Positions 10,301 through 17,524 of a stretch of DNA of 64,000 nt are shown piece after piece. The notes below the pieces were generated by a model. That model was not told the DNA's origin and made no database searches. It was given only the letters and a program-made list of their open reading frames with translations. The position numbers were made by a program, and so were the translations under genes. How positions within the stretch are numbered: position 1 is the stretch's first letter; each line of letters opens with the position of its first letter. This DNA comes from Chitinophagaceae bacterium (GTDB lineage: Bacteria > Bacteroidota > Bacteroidia > Chitinophagales > Chitinophagaceae): positions 1 through 64,000 of the forward strand of contig CANFKE010000005.1 of the NCBI GenBank assembly GCA_947447465.1. Direction: 5' to 3'.

Positions 10301-11349
10301 GGTTGTGCAGTAGCGCCAAGATAATAGTTGATAGTGTCTGATGATCCGGGAACCAAACCGTGAAGGGTTACTGAACCGTCACAAAGACCGCATACAGTAG
10401 GACTCGTAGAAGTAATGGACGAGATCACCGGACCGGTGCCTATGATCACACTAACCATATCGCGAGAGGTGTCTCCGCAGGTTACTGCAGCAGCAGTATA
10501 GGTTGTAGGTACAGATGGGTTTACAGTAAAGCTTGTGCCGGTAGTACCTGAATATACACCATCAGTGTACCAGTAGATAGTTGCTGTAGTTGCAGGAACT
10601 GGATTATATGGGATACTTGATAAGGAGTAAGTTGAAAGCGTAGCATCTGGTGTAAACCTGTATGCATCGGGAGTGGTGATTGACCAAACTACTGCGTTCC
10701 TTCCGGGTACAAATGTACCAACGCCTGCTGAAGGACCTTCTATACCCTGTATAGCATTGCCACTGCATGCAGTTTTCTTGCCTGTATGGATCTCAACTAC
10801 ATTCGATGTTTCATAAAGTATGATCTGGAACGCTACTTTACCTCCTGAACATGCAAATGAATAGTAGCAAACGTCACAAAATTGGATGACGCATTTTCTG
10901 TTAGGGGCTGTACCAGATACACCATACGACCAACTACCGCAACCTGAGCCGAATGCAGTAGGGAAGAGTAGGTCGGTATAAACACCGGCTATACCATTTC
11001 TCATCGCGGTATTTGATGGAATGGGCGATCCTGTTACTGTGTATGCAGAAAATGATCCGCTTAATCCGGTATTGAAACTTACATAACCGTTAGATGAAAC
11101 TAACATGTTTGTGTAGGTCGTACCATAATAATTGAAAGAGAAACCTATCGGCAAGACTGCAGAATATACATCATCGCCTAGTGCAGTACCGGTAACAGTA
11201 GAGTAGCCGTTATTTACTGCCTGCAAGGTCAATGGAGCACCATTACATACCGTAGTATCTGTGCCTGAAGGAACAAATATATTTACCTGTGCTGATGCCA
11301 GATAGCTGAACAGGCTTATGATAATGGTGAGTAGTAATTTTTGTCTCAT
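7306..11349 (-). CDS. giant secreted repeat/PKD protein with T9SS type B sorting domain
   Basis: A 1347-aa secreted protein. Residues 1-21 are a signal peptide ending SASAQ-like. An N-terminal beta-sandwich (about 25-235) follows. Then come seven tandem repeats of about 89 aa (267 bp), each with a C-x-x-C near the start, an LCAG or LCPG motif and a later lone Cys; they recall extended SprB-type repeats. Three PKD domains with WDFGDG motifs follow, and a gliding-motility-associated C-terminal domain (MPNIFTPNGDG..., ending GNVTLIR) that directs T9SS export. The likely role is adhesion or surface display. A terminator follows, and TATATTTG at 11403-11410 is a candidate promoter. The architecture is clear; the ligand is unknown. 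Confidence 0.9.
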   Translation of the reverse strand: MRQKLLLTIIISLFSYLASAQVNIFVPSGTDTTVCNGAPLTLQAVNNGYSTVTGTALGDDVYSAVLPIGFSFNYYGTTYTNMLVSSNGYVSFNTGLSGSFSAYTVTGSPIPSNTAMRNGIAGVYTDLLFPTAFGSGCGSWSYGVSGTAPNRKCVIQFCDVCYYSFACSGGKVAFQIILYETSNVVEIHTGKKTACSGNAIQGIEGPSAGVGTFVPGRNAVVWSITTPDAYRFTPDATLSTYSLSSIPYNPVPATTATIYWYTDGVYSGTTGTSFTVNPSVPTTYTAAAVTCGDTSRDMVSVIIGTGPVISSITSTSPTVCGLCDGSVTLHGLVPGSSDTINYYLGATAQPTFTGVPNAAGDLTIPGLCAGTYTNFTAKVGYCTSSPYASVTVAAPPFTISSVTGVSPTVCGLCNGSITITGLVPGYNDTVNYMKDGVAQPTLILLVGPSGSVTFGSLCAGSYTNITVKMNNCIATGTDVTLTNPSFAISSVTSTNPTVCGGCNGTMTISGLVPGYFDTVRFSYNGVPQAPIVLPVSAAGTVTLTNLCAGNYTGITVKMNSCIANGTDVTLVDPVFAVSTITFVNPTVCGICDGSITLTGLVPGHYDTVNYIKDGVPQTPIVFFITATGNITLTNLCAGNYTGITVKMNTCTTAALTATLTNPSFTISSTSNTNPSVCGACDATITINGLIPGYYDTVRFIKDGVPQTPVVLLVPASGTIVLTGLCAGVYTNINVKMNSCITPSVGPITLVNPSFGISDTSSTNASCSACDGTFTVYGLTPNQTVTINYSFNGVPQPPYTTTSSASGTVTKTGLCPGSYSNITATLNTCVSNPVGTVVISAPPLIPISINSVTQPTECGICNGKIVIYGAPPGPIDTIFYSLNGVPQTPLLYSASPDSLITLYNMCAGSYTNFFIKVGPCPTTTITTPTVLSAPALVAGFTSMFTLGCNFDVATFNNSSYNPGGSLWYLWDFGDGVTDTARNPTHVYTSQGTFHIVLTITNHYCTQTHDTTVILNHNVSASFTSDTLVCQNRPVTFTSTSTGTPGPLSYAWDFGDGTVSTATNPTHTFANAGTYTVRLITGNTIPCFDTAYSSIFVDTASGLSISLSDTVLCRATYVTMSSNFTHVGYTGITWDFGDGDSAKNVNPVVYAYHNTGTFVLTSTVSFRICPALTTSRIVTVVPQPVINLGGDTIICPGSETLELADFINAGNMAASWLWNTGQTTYNIYVSTPGGYQATVTIGNCSATDSVTIGEDCYMNMPNIFTPNGDGINDYFYPRQYLTSGLTKFKMDIYNRWGQLIFTTNSVDGRGWDGLYNGEQQPQGVFIYVIDATFRDGKKEHHQGNVTLIR
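8560..10440 (-). repeat. seven in-frame 267-bp tandem repeats
   Basis: Within the giant secreted protein, seven diverged units of about 267 bp encode about 89-aa modules. Each has the order PTVCGxCNGSxT, GLVPGxxDTV, DGVPQxP, LCAGxYTxITVKMNxC. The middle units (about 9100-10150) are the most alike. The first and last have drifted more. Limits are approximate. Confidence 0.8.
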
Positions 11350-11402
11350 ACGGTATTTTTTTCTAAAAAAATGCTAATAACTTCTCAAACTAACTGAAAA
11401 TT

Positions 11403-11410
11403 CAAATATA
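11403..11410 (-). promoter_or_regulatory. -7 element TATATTTG upstream of the repeat protein
   Basis: Minus-strand TATATTTG, a full TAnnTTTG match, 53 bases before the ATG at 11349. A TTTGTTG stretch at 11434-11440 lies about 23 bases upstream and could be the -33 element. Confidence 0.5.
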
Positions 11411-11880
11411 GTTAATATGCAGTAATAATTCTACAACAAATAATAGCCCCCATCTTGGTGGCATGGAATATTGAATATATATATGGTTTTCTGTCGTTAT
11501 GTCAATTATTAATAGACGGTTAAAAAATGCATTTGGTTGGCATTTTACGTGTATCACAATCCCCTATGTCTGTTTTATAAAAATGGCATTAAAAATAAAA
11601 ATATTTAAAACTTCAAATAACTAGCCATAACTCGTTGTGATGTTAAGAGTTATGAGAAGATGTACACATTTTTGTGAATATCTTTATTGCTGCAAGTCAT
11701 TTTTGCACATTAATTTACACTGTTTTTATGAAGACGGACATCATGTATTCCTTTATTTGGTAGTTCATGATTCAGTCAAACAACGATCTTTTATATTACT
11801 TACAGCTTATTTATTTCTGTTTCATTGAATGACCAAATAAACTCCGTGAATGCAGAGACATCCTGATGATCCGTTATTAA

Positions 11881-11950
11881 AACCGGCAGAAACCGGCAGA
11901 AAGTGGCAGAAAGTGGCAGAAAGTAGCAGAAAGTAGCAGAAAGTAGCAAT
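11881..11950. repeat. 7-unit decamer tandem repeat with graded divergence
   Basis: Seven 10-bp units in a row: AACCGGCAGA twice, AAGTGGCAGA twice, AAGTAGCAGA twice, then AAGTAGCAAT. Neighbouring types differ by one or two bases, as if duplicated in pairs. The core CTGCCACTT reappears inverted at 12012-12020 and 12031-12039, so the AAGTGGCAG units could pair with those copies in RNA. Confidence 0.9.
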
Positions 11951-12010
11951 TACCCCAATTGCATTGAATACATTGATTATCAATAATTAGCGCAATATAT
12001 TATTCATAAA

Positions 12011-12040
12011 ACTGCCACTTATATTAAAAACTGCCACTTT
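12011..12040. repeat. two inverted copies of the decamer core
   Basis: ACTGCCACTT at 12011-12020 and again at 12030-12039 are reverse complements of the AAGTGGCAG(A) units at 11901-11920. They lie about 160-190 bases before the DUF5916 start codon. Confidence 0.85.
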
Positions 12041-12197
12041 TTCAAAAAGAATAGATTCGTATTTGTTTTTTATTGGTCTTCCTGCACAAATTCATGATAA
12101 ACAAATGGGGTAATTTGCGGGTGAATTGTACTACGATCCCATTTTACAGAGTTCAGCGTTATTGCTAATCTGTATATATTTTATATCTTTCCCCTTC

Positions 12198-14627
12198 ATG
12201 TTCAGATACACTGTCAAGGTTTTGGTTGTGCTGTTGGTCGCTATTGTATGCCAACAGAACAGTTATGCCCAACCGGTAAAAAAATGTGTTAAGGCCTGCC
12301 GTATTCAATCACCTGTTTTTATCGACGGTAAATTGAATGAACCGATATGGGATTCTGCCGAAAAAGCGACCGGTTTTACTCAGTTATCCCCCCATCCCGG
12401 CGAGCCCTCAGCTTTACCCACTAAGGTGAGTGTGTTTTATGACGACAATGCGGTATATGTTGGTGCTATGATGTACGACCCGCATCCCGATAGTATTCTA
12501 AAGCAGCTTACTGCAAGAGATGATTTTGAATACAGTAATACCGATGCCTTCGGAATCGCCTTCGATACCTATGGCGATAAGCAGAATGGTTTTGCATTTG
12601 TGGTCACTGCCGCAGGTGTCCAAGCCGATGCTAAGGTCAGGTTCGATGCTTTTGATTATTCATGGAATGCAGCATGGTTCTCCAAGGCTCGTATCAGTGA
12701 CAAAGGTTGGTGTGTTGAAATGAGGATACCTTATTCAGCGCTACGGTTTCCTAAAAGTGCCGTCCAAAAATGGGGCGTCAATTTCACACGCACAATCAGG
12801 CGTACGCGCGAAAGGTCTTATTGGAGTACTTTGACTCCGGGCGTAAGTAACTACTTCAGTCAGGCCGGTGAATTACATGATATACACGATATCATTGCTC
12901 CGGTCAGATTGGCGTTTTTACCCTACCTCTCTGCTTATGGCCAGCGCTATGGGGGCAGTAACAGTCAGACCATCAACGGTGGCCTGGATGTTAAATACGG
13001 TATCAATGAAAGTTTTACACTCGATCTCACATTGGTCCCGGACTTCGGACAAACACTGTATGACAATAAAGTACTTAACCTTTCTCCCGTAGAAGTCCGT
13101 TATGATGAACGCAGGTACTTCTTTACTGAGGGTATCGATCTGTTCAATAAGAATGACTTGTTTTACTCCCGCAGGGTAGGTGGTGCTCCGGTCAATGCAG
13201 CTCGAGTAAGCTCGTTTCTGGACTCCAACGAAGTAGTGGAGCAAAATCCTGCCACAACAAGACTTTACAATGCTACCAAGATATCAGGTAGAACAAAAAG
13301 CAACCTCGGCATCGGTTTTTTTAATGCGGTTGCTGCCGGCGCTTATGCAACGGTCAGAGATACTATCTCAGGAATTGAAAGAAAAGTGCAGACATCCCCG
13401 CTCACCAATTATAATGTTATAGTTCTCGATCAGGCACTCAAAAACAATTCATACATCAGTTTCATAAATACCAATGTTTACAGGCAGGAAAATAGTTACA
13501 ATGCCAATGTCAGTGCGCTATTGTTCAGGCTATGCAATAAGAGTAATTCTTATGCGGTTAGCGGCTCCTCCGATATCAGTAACATAGGCGGAGGTTTAAA
13601 GCCGGATATCGGTTATCGTTATTATCTGGCAATGGGTAAGATCAAAGGCAATTATCTAGCCACATTCAGTACGCAGACCATCAGCGATAGGTTCAATCCT
13701 AATGATCTTGGTTATCTGGCAAGGAACAATCTCACTTATTACGGACTGAATCAATCATATAACATATATAAGCCTTTCTGGATCGCGAATTCTGCATCCA
13801 GTAGCTTCAACATTTCCTACAACAGGATTTTTAATCCTGATGCTTTCTATTCATTCAATATGAATGGATCAGAGAACATTACTTTTAAAAACTTCCTGTC
13901 ATCCTCCCTTTACTGGGATACTAAACCATTTGCTACTAATGATTATTTCGAACCACGAACCCCGGGCAGATTTTATCACTATCCTCGCTACTTCACTTTG
14001 GGTGGTTATGTGTCGTCCGATTACAGAAAGAAATTTGCCTGCGATGCGGAGTTGAATCATACTGCTTTCGCGGAACAGGGAAGAACAAATACCTACATGT
14101 TCCTCTCACCTAGGTATAGGTTCTCAGATAAATTGCTGATAGTATATAGGATCGAAAATACCTCAGGCAATAATGAGGTAGGCTTTGTTGATAATGTGAA
14201 TGGCGATATATATCTGGGTACCAGAAATATCAATACACTTGTCAATGCGCTCACAGGTGCCTATATCTTCAATAATACAATGTCCCTCAGTCTCGATGCC
14301 CGCCATTATTGGTCTCAGGCTAAGTATTCTAAATATTCATTGCTGAATACGGATGGAACATTGGCCACATCTTCATACGCCACAGATCATAATATTAATT
14401 TCAATTCATTCAATATATATACAAGCTTTGTGTGGCAGTTCAAACCGGGTAGTGAAATGAGTATTGTCTATCAAAATAGTATTTACAGCAGTGGTAAGGC
14501 TATTGAACACAATTATTTCTCTGATCTCAATCAGACACTTGCTGCACCACAAAGCAACAGCCTGTCGGTCAAGGTTATCTATTACCTCGATTATTTAACA
14601 CTTCGCAATAGTTTAAGAAAGGTATAG
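12198..14627 (+). CDS. DUF5916 family protein with N-terminal CBM9-like domain
   Basis: An 809-aa exported protein. The ATG at 12198 opens a signal peptide (about 25 residues, ending NSYAQ). The frame extends to a TTG at 12126, but that adds 24 residues with no function. Residues about 40-210 resemble a carbohydrate-binding family 9 fold (FIDGKLNEPIWDSAEKA, VSVFYDDNAVYVGAMMYD). The remainder is a long beta-rich DUF5916 region that is probably an outer-membrane barrel. No enzymatic function is known to me for this family. It is monocistronic, followed by about 90 bases before nadB. Confidence 0.85.
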   Translation: MFRYTVKVLVVLLVAIVCQQNSYAQPVKKCVKACRIQSPVFIDGKLNEPIWDSAEKATGFTQLSPHPGEPSALPTKVSVFYDDNAVYVGAMMYDPHPDSILKQLTARDDFEYSNTDAFGIAFDTYGDKQNGFAFVVTAAGVQADAKVRFDAFDYSWNAAWFSKARISDKGWCVEMRIPYSALRFPKSAVQKWGVNFTRTIRRTRERSYWSTLTPGVSNYFSQAGELHDIHDIIAPVRLAFLPYLSAYGQRYGGSNSQTINGGLDVKYGINESFTLDLTLVPDFGQTLYDNKVLNLSPVEVRYDERRYFFTEGIDLFNKNDLFYSRRVGGAPVNAARVSSFLDSNEVVEQNPATTRLYNATKISGRTKSNLGIGFFNAVAAGAYATVRDTISGIERKVQTSPLTNYNVIVLDQALKNNSYISFINTNVYRQENSYNANVSALLFRLCNKSNSYAVSGSSDISNIGGGLKPDIGYRYYLAMGKIKGNYLATFSTQTISDRFNPNDLGYLARNNLTYYGLNQSYNIYKPFWIANSASSSFNISYNRIFNPDAFYSFNMNGSENITFKNFLSSSLYWDTKPFATNDYFEPRTPGRFYHYPRYFTLGGYVSSDYRKKFACDAELNHTAFAEQGRTNTYMFLSPRYRFSDKLLIVYRIENTSGNNEVGFVDNVNGDIYLGTRNINTLVNALTGAYIFNNTMSLSLDARHYWSQAKYSKYSLLNTDGTLATSSYATDHNINFNSFNIYTSFVWQFKPGSEMSIVYQNSIYSSGKAIEHNYFSDLNQTLAAPQSNSLSVKVIYYLDYLTLRNSLRKV

Positions 14628-14717
14628 GTTATAGCTATACGCCATCTTATAAACTATATATAGAAACACGACGATCTCATTTTTTCCTAACTTGCCCTTT
14701 GATATAACATCAGCTAA

Positions 14718-16316
14718 ATGCTCAAGACAGACATTCTTATTATTGGTTCAGGTATAGCAGGGCTTACTTCTGCCGTAAAGCTGGCCAAGCGCTTCCCCGA
14801 CCATTCTATTACTATTCTTACAAAAGCGAATACCGACGAGACCAATACTAAGTATGCTCAGGGTGGCATAGCGGTGGTCAACGATCTGGAGCATGATAGC
14901 TTTGTAAAGCATATTGAAGATACACTTGTTGCCGGCGATGGCCTGTGCAACAAGGAAGTAGTTGAGATAGTAGTAAAGGAAGGTCCGGCTAGAGTGAATG
15001 AAATTATTGAGTGGGGTACCAATTTCGATAAGACAAACGAAGGTGAATATATGAGGGGTAAGGAAGGCGGCCATTCAGAGTTCCGTATCCTGCACTATAA
15101 AGATGTAACAGGTCTGGAGATAGAAAGAGCTTTGGTAGAAGAGGTAAAGAAGTACCCTAACATTAAGATATACAATCACTGGTTTGTAGTAGATATCATT
15201 ACACAGCATCATCTGGGATATCTGGTCACAAAGGCCACCCCCGATATTACATGTTACGGTGTTTATGCGCTCAACCTGAACAACAATAAAATTGAGAAGA
15301 TACTCTCACGTGTCACTCTCATGTCAACAGGTGGGGCAGGGCAGGCATACAGAACGACTACCAACCCCAAGATCGCTACCGGCGATGGTATTGCTATGGC
15401 ATACAGAGCCAAGGCGCGTATTGAAAATATGGAGTTCATTCAGTTCCATCCCACAGCATTGTATGAAGCTGGTGTCAGTCCGTCATTCCTTATCACAGAA
15501 GCGGTAAGAGGAGATGGCGGCATACTCCGGAACAAAAATGGGGAGGCCTTCATGCCTGCATATGATCTGCGTGCAGACCTTGCCCCGCGCGATGTGGTGG
15601 CCAGGGCAATAGATAGTGAAATGAAGCGCACAGGTACAGAGCATGTTTATCTCGATTGCCGTGCAATGGACCATGAAAAATTCAAAGCACATTTCCCCAA
15701 CATCTACGCCAAGTGTATGAGCGTAGGGATCAATGTTTTTGAACAGATGATCCCTGTAGCACCGGCCGCTCATTATTGTTGCGGAGGTATCAAAGTCGAT
15801 GAGGCAGGCAGATCATCTATTCTCAATATGTATGCATGCGGAGAGTGCTCCAGCACAGGGTTGCACGGAGCCAACAGGTTGGCATCCAACTCATTGCTCG
15901 AAGCTATCGTTTTTGCTCATCGTTGTGCCGAAAATATGGCCGAGCGGCTCGACTTTGTTCAGTTCAATGATAACGTACCCGATTGGAATGCATCCGGTAC
16001 TACCGACCCAAAAGAAATGATCCTCATCACTCAGAGTCTCAAAGAATTGCAATTGGTCATGAGTGATTATGTAGGTATTGTTCGCAACGATATCCGCCTG
16101 CATCGTGCCATGAGTCGCATAGATCTGCTGCACGAAGAAATGGAAGATCTCTACAAGTCTGCCACACTTTCTCCGCAATTATGTGAGCTGCGCAATCTCA
16201 TAACTATTGGCTATCTGGTTGTTAAGGGCGCGCAGTTCCGTAAAGAGAGTCGTGGCTTGCACTTCAATACCGATTATCCCGATAAGAGTGAGCTACTGCA
16301 GCAGATAGTCTTATAA
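14718..16316 (+). CDS. nadB: L-aspartate oxidase
   Basis: A 532-aa FAD enzyme that oxidises L-aspartate to iminoaspartate, the first step of de novo NAD synthesis before quinolinate synthase (NadA). The dinucleotide-binding GSGIAGL is at residues 10-16. A family block with TEAVRGDGGILRN and the DLAPRDVVARAI region follow, and the C-terminal helical domain carries HRAMSRIDL. Length matches the family. nadA and nadC are not adjacent here. A long inverted repeat at 16341-16373 closes the gene. Confidence 0.95.
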   Translation: MLKTDILIIGSGIAGLTSAVKLAKRFPDHSITILTKANTDETNTKYAQGGIAVVNDLEHDSFVKHIEDTLVAGDGLCNKEVVEIVVKEGPARVNEIIEWGTNFDKTNEGEYMRGKEGGHSEFRILHYKDVTGLEIERALVEEVKKYPNIKIYNHWFVVDIITQHHLGYLVTKATPDITCYGVYALNLNNNKIEKILSRVTLMSTGGAGQAYRTTTNPKIATGDGIAMAYRAKARIENMEFIQFHPTALYEAGVSPSFLITEAVRGDGGILRNKNGEAFMPAYDLRADLAPRDVVARAIDSEMKRTGTEHVYLDCRAMDHEKFKAHFPNIYAKCMSVGINVFEQMIPVAPAAHYCCGGIKVDEAGRSSILNMYACGECSSTGLHGANRLASNSLLEAIVFAHRCAENMAERLDFVQFNDNVPDWNASGTTDPKEMILITQSLKELQLVMSDYVGIVRNDIRLHRAMSRIDLLHEEMEDLYKSATLSPQLCELRNLITIGYLVVKGAQFRKESRGLHFNTDYPDKSELLQQIVL

Positions 16317-16340
16317 AATATTGGCAAAGGCTTATTGATA

Positions 16341-16373
16341 TTGTATTGGGCAACTTACAGTTGCCCAATACAA
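16341..16373. terminator. 15-bp perfect hairpin between nadB and a convergent gene
   Basis: TTGTATTGGGCAACT (16341-16355) pairs perfectly with 16359-16373 around a 3-base loop. It lies 25 bases after nadB and 50 before the end of the convergent secreted-protein gene. There is no strong U-run on either side, so it is called a terminator by position and stem. Confidence 0.6.
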
Positions 16374-16422
16374 TTCACCCCAATACTACTCAAATTAAGG
16401 CGTGGTCTGTTTTTGAATATCG

Positions 16423-17340
16423 CTATTGCTTGATAAAACTCCTGCTCTGCTTTTCAGTCCCCCTCACTACTTCTGCTGTATAGATCCCAATAGTAAAGTC
16501 CCTCGTATCAATTGATAATGTCTCTGATGAAACCCCTGCACTATAGACCTTTACTCCGTTCACTGCATATATGTTTACAGTACTTGCATCTGCATCTTTA
16601 CCTATTTGTATATTCAAGACACTTGTACACGGGTTAGGGTACAGTGCCCAATGGCTCGCTACAGCATTACCTTCTACTCCATTGGTGCCGCTGCCATTAC
16701 CCTCACTCAGCACTAGCACAGGTGATGTGTTAGGCATGCTTATTTCGTCTTCGTCATCATCGTCATCATCTGTAGGCTTCTGTCGCATACCTCGTGGCAG
16801 TGCTCTGTGTTCATCTTCTCCCAGCGGGTTAAGTATGCCGTAGAAACTCACGTCGCCACTGCCGGCAATTGGTGCGGTCCATGAGAAGCGGGCTATAAAG
16901 TGGTTGGTGAAAGTATCGCTGAGCGCTTCTTTATGCTCTGTTATTTGCAACCCGCCTAATGTGGTCACTCTCAGGTGGCTGCCCGATGCAACTGAAAATG
17001 TGCCGGCCTGTGCACTGGTACTTAACACTGCTGAGACCTGAAAACCAAACTCATCAAGTGTAATGCCGGGGGCAGTATTATTGCCGGTTATAGCTACAGT
17101 ATAATTTGCGCCGGGCGTATATTGGGTTACTGCTGCTCCTGCTGCATCATATACTTTTACTTCTACTAGAGTAGTTGGACTATTGGGGCCATGACAACCG
17201 CTTCCCGAGCAATGGGCTGCTCCTCCCTGACTGCCTGTTCTGTTGATACCGCCCTCATATGCCGGGCCGTGTTCGTAGCTGCTGAGTACCAGCATACCAA
17301 AGCCGGTTGTCAGTGCAATGACAAGTAAATTTCGTTTCAT
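16423..17340 (-). CDS. choice-of-anchor V domain protein with T9SS type A sorting signal
   Basis: A 305-aa secreted protein. It has a signal peptide at residues 1-24. The mature N terminus carries GGINRTGSQGGAAHCSGSGCHGP, typical of the choice-of-anchor V family and containing a C-x4-C-H motif. A beta-sandwich domain with a reelin-like feel runs to about 190. An acidic run of six Asp (about 192-201) follows, encoded by a GAT/GAC microsatellite. The C terminus (YPNPCTSVLNIQI... to the end) is a T9SS type A sorting domain. The extracellular function is unknown. Haem attachment at the CH motif is possible but unproven. Confidence 0.85.
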   Translation of the reverse strand: MKRNLLVIALTTGFGMLVLSSYEHGPAYEGGINRTGSQGGAAHCSGSGCHGPNSPTTLVEVKVYDAAGAAVTQYTPGANYTVAITGNNTAPGITLDEFGFQVSAVLSTSAQAGTFSVASGSHLRVTTLGGLQITEHKEALSDTFTNHFIARFSWTAPIAGSGDVSFYGILNPLGEDEHRALPRGMRQKPTDDDDDDEDEISMPNTSPVLVLSEGNGSGTNGVEGNAVASHWALYPNPCTSVLNIQIGKDADASTVNIYAVNGVKVYSAGVSSETLSIDTRDFTIGIYTAEVVRGTEKQSRSFIKQ

Positions 17341-17465
17341 GATTATAGTGCACCTCTTTTATAAGGTGGTGCAAAGAAATGAAACTGCAATCCCTGATGC
17401 TTACACAATGAGGAATAATAGGGTGACTGGTTTTATGTTTTCAGGAATTTCAAGGTCAAAAAAAA

Positions 17466-17503
17466 AGTTCATTTTAGTGTATCATAATGCACTAAAATGA
17501 ACT
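17466..17503 (-). terminator. ispG terminator, 14-bp stem with nine-U tail
   Basis: AGTTCATTTTAGTG (17466-17479) pairs with 17490-17503. On the minus strand it is followed by a run of nine T, about 20 bases past the ispG stop. This is a canonical intrinsic terminator. Confidence 0.9.
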
Positions 17504-17524
17504 GTAATATCGAAGTTTTGTTAT

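Larger units (their letters stand above)
11411..12197. other. 790-bp AT-rich intergenic region with repeat cluster
   Basis: A divergent intergenic region between the giant repeat protein and the DUF5916 gene. I find no credible gene: the 63-codon frame at 11637-11828 has atypical composition. It holds a 13-bp palindrome ATTGATTATCAAT (11972-11984), the decamer array and inverted copies described separately. A near -7 sequence, TAATTTG, lies at 12111-12117. Confidence 0.6.

Noticed and set aside
8560..10440. Regular repeats considered as a CRISPR array
   Set aside because: Units are 267 bp, in frame, diverged and coding; no short identical repeats with unique spacers.
11460..11480. Sigma-54-like TGGCAT...TTG sequence
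   Set aside because: Spacing between the GG and TTG parts is off by one and the GC dinucleotide is missing.
11637..11828. 63-codon frame in the non-coding region
   Set aside because: Cys/His-rich odd composition without promoter or homology; treated as chance.
11881..11950. Decamer array considered as a replication origin iteron set
   Set aside because: No dnaA, repA or DnaA-box-like sequences nearby; units grade into one another instead of being conserved.
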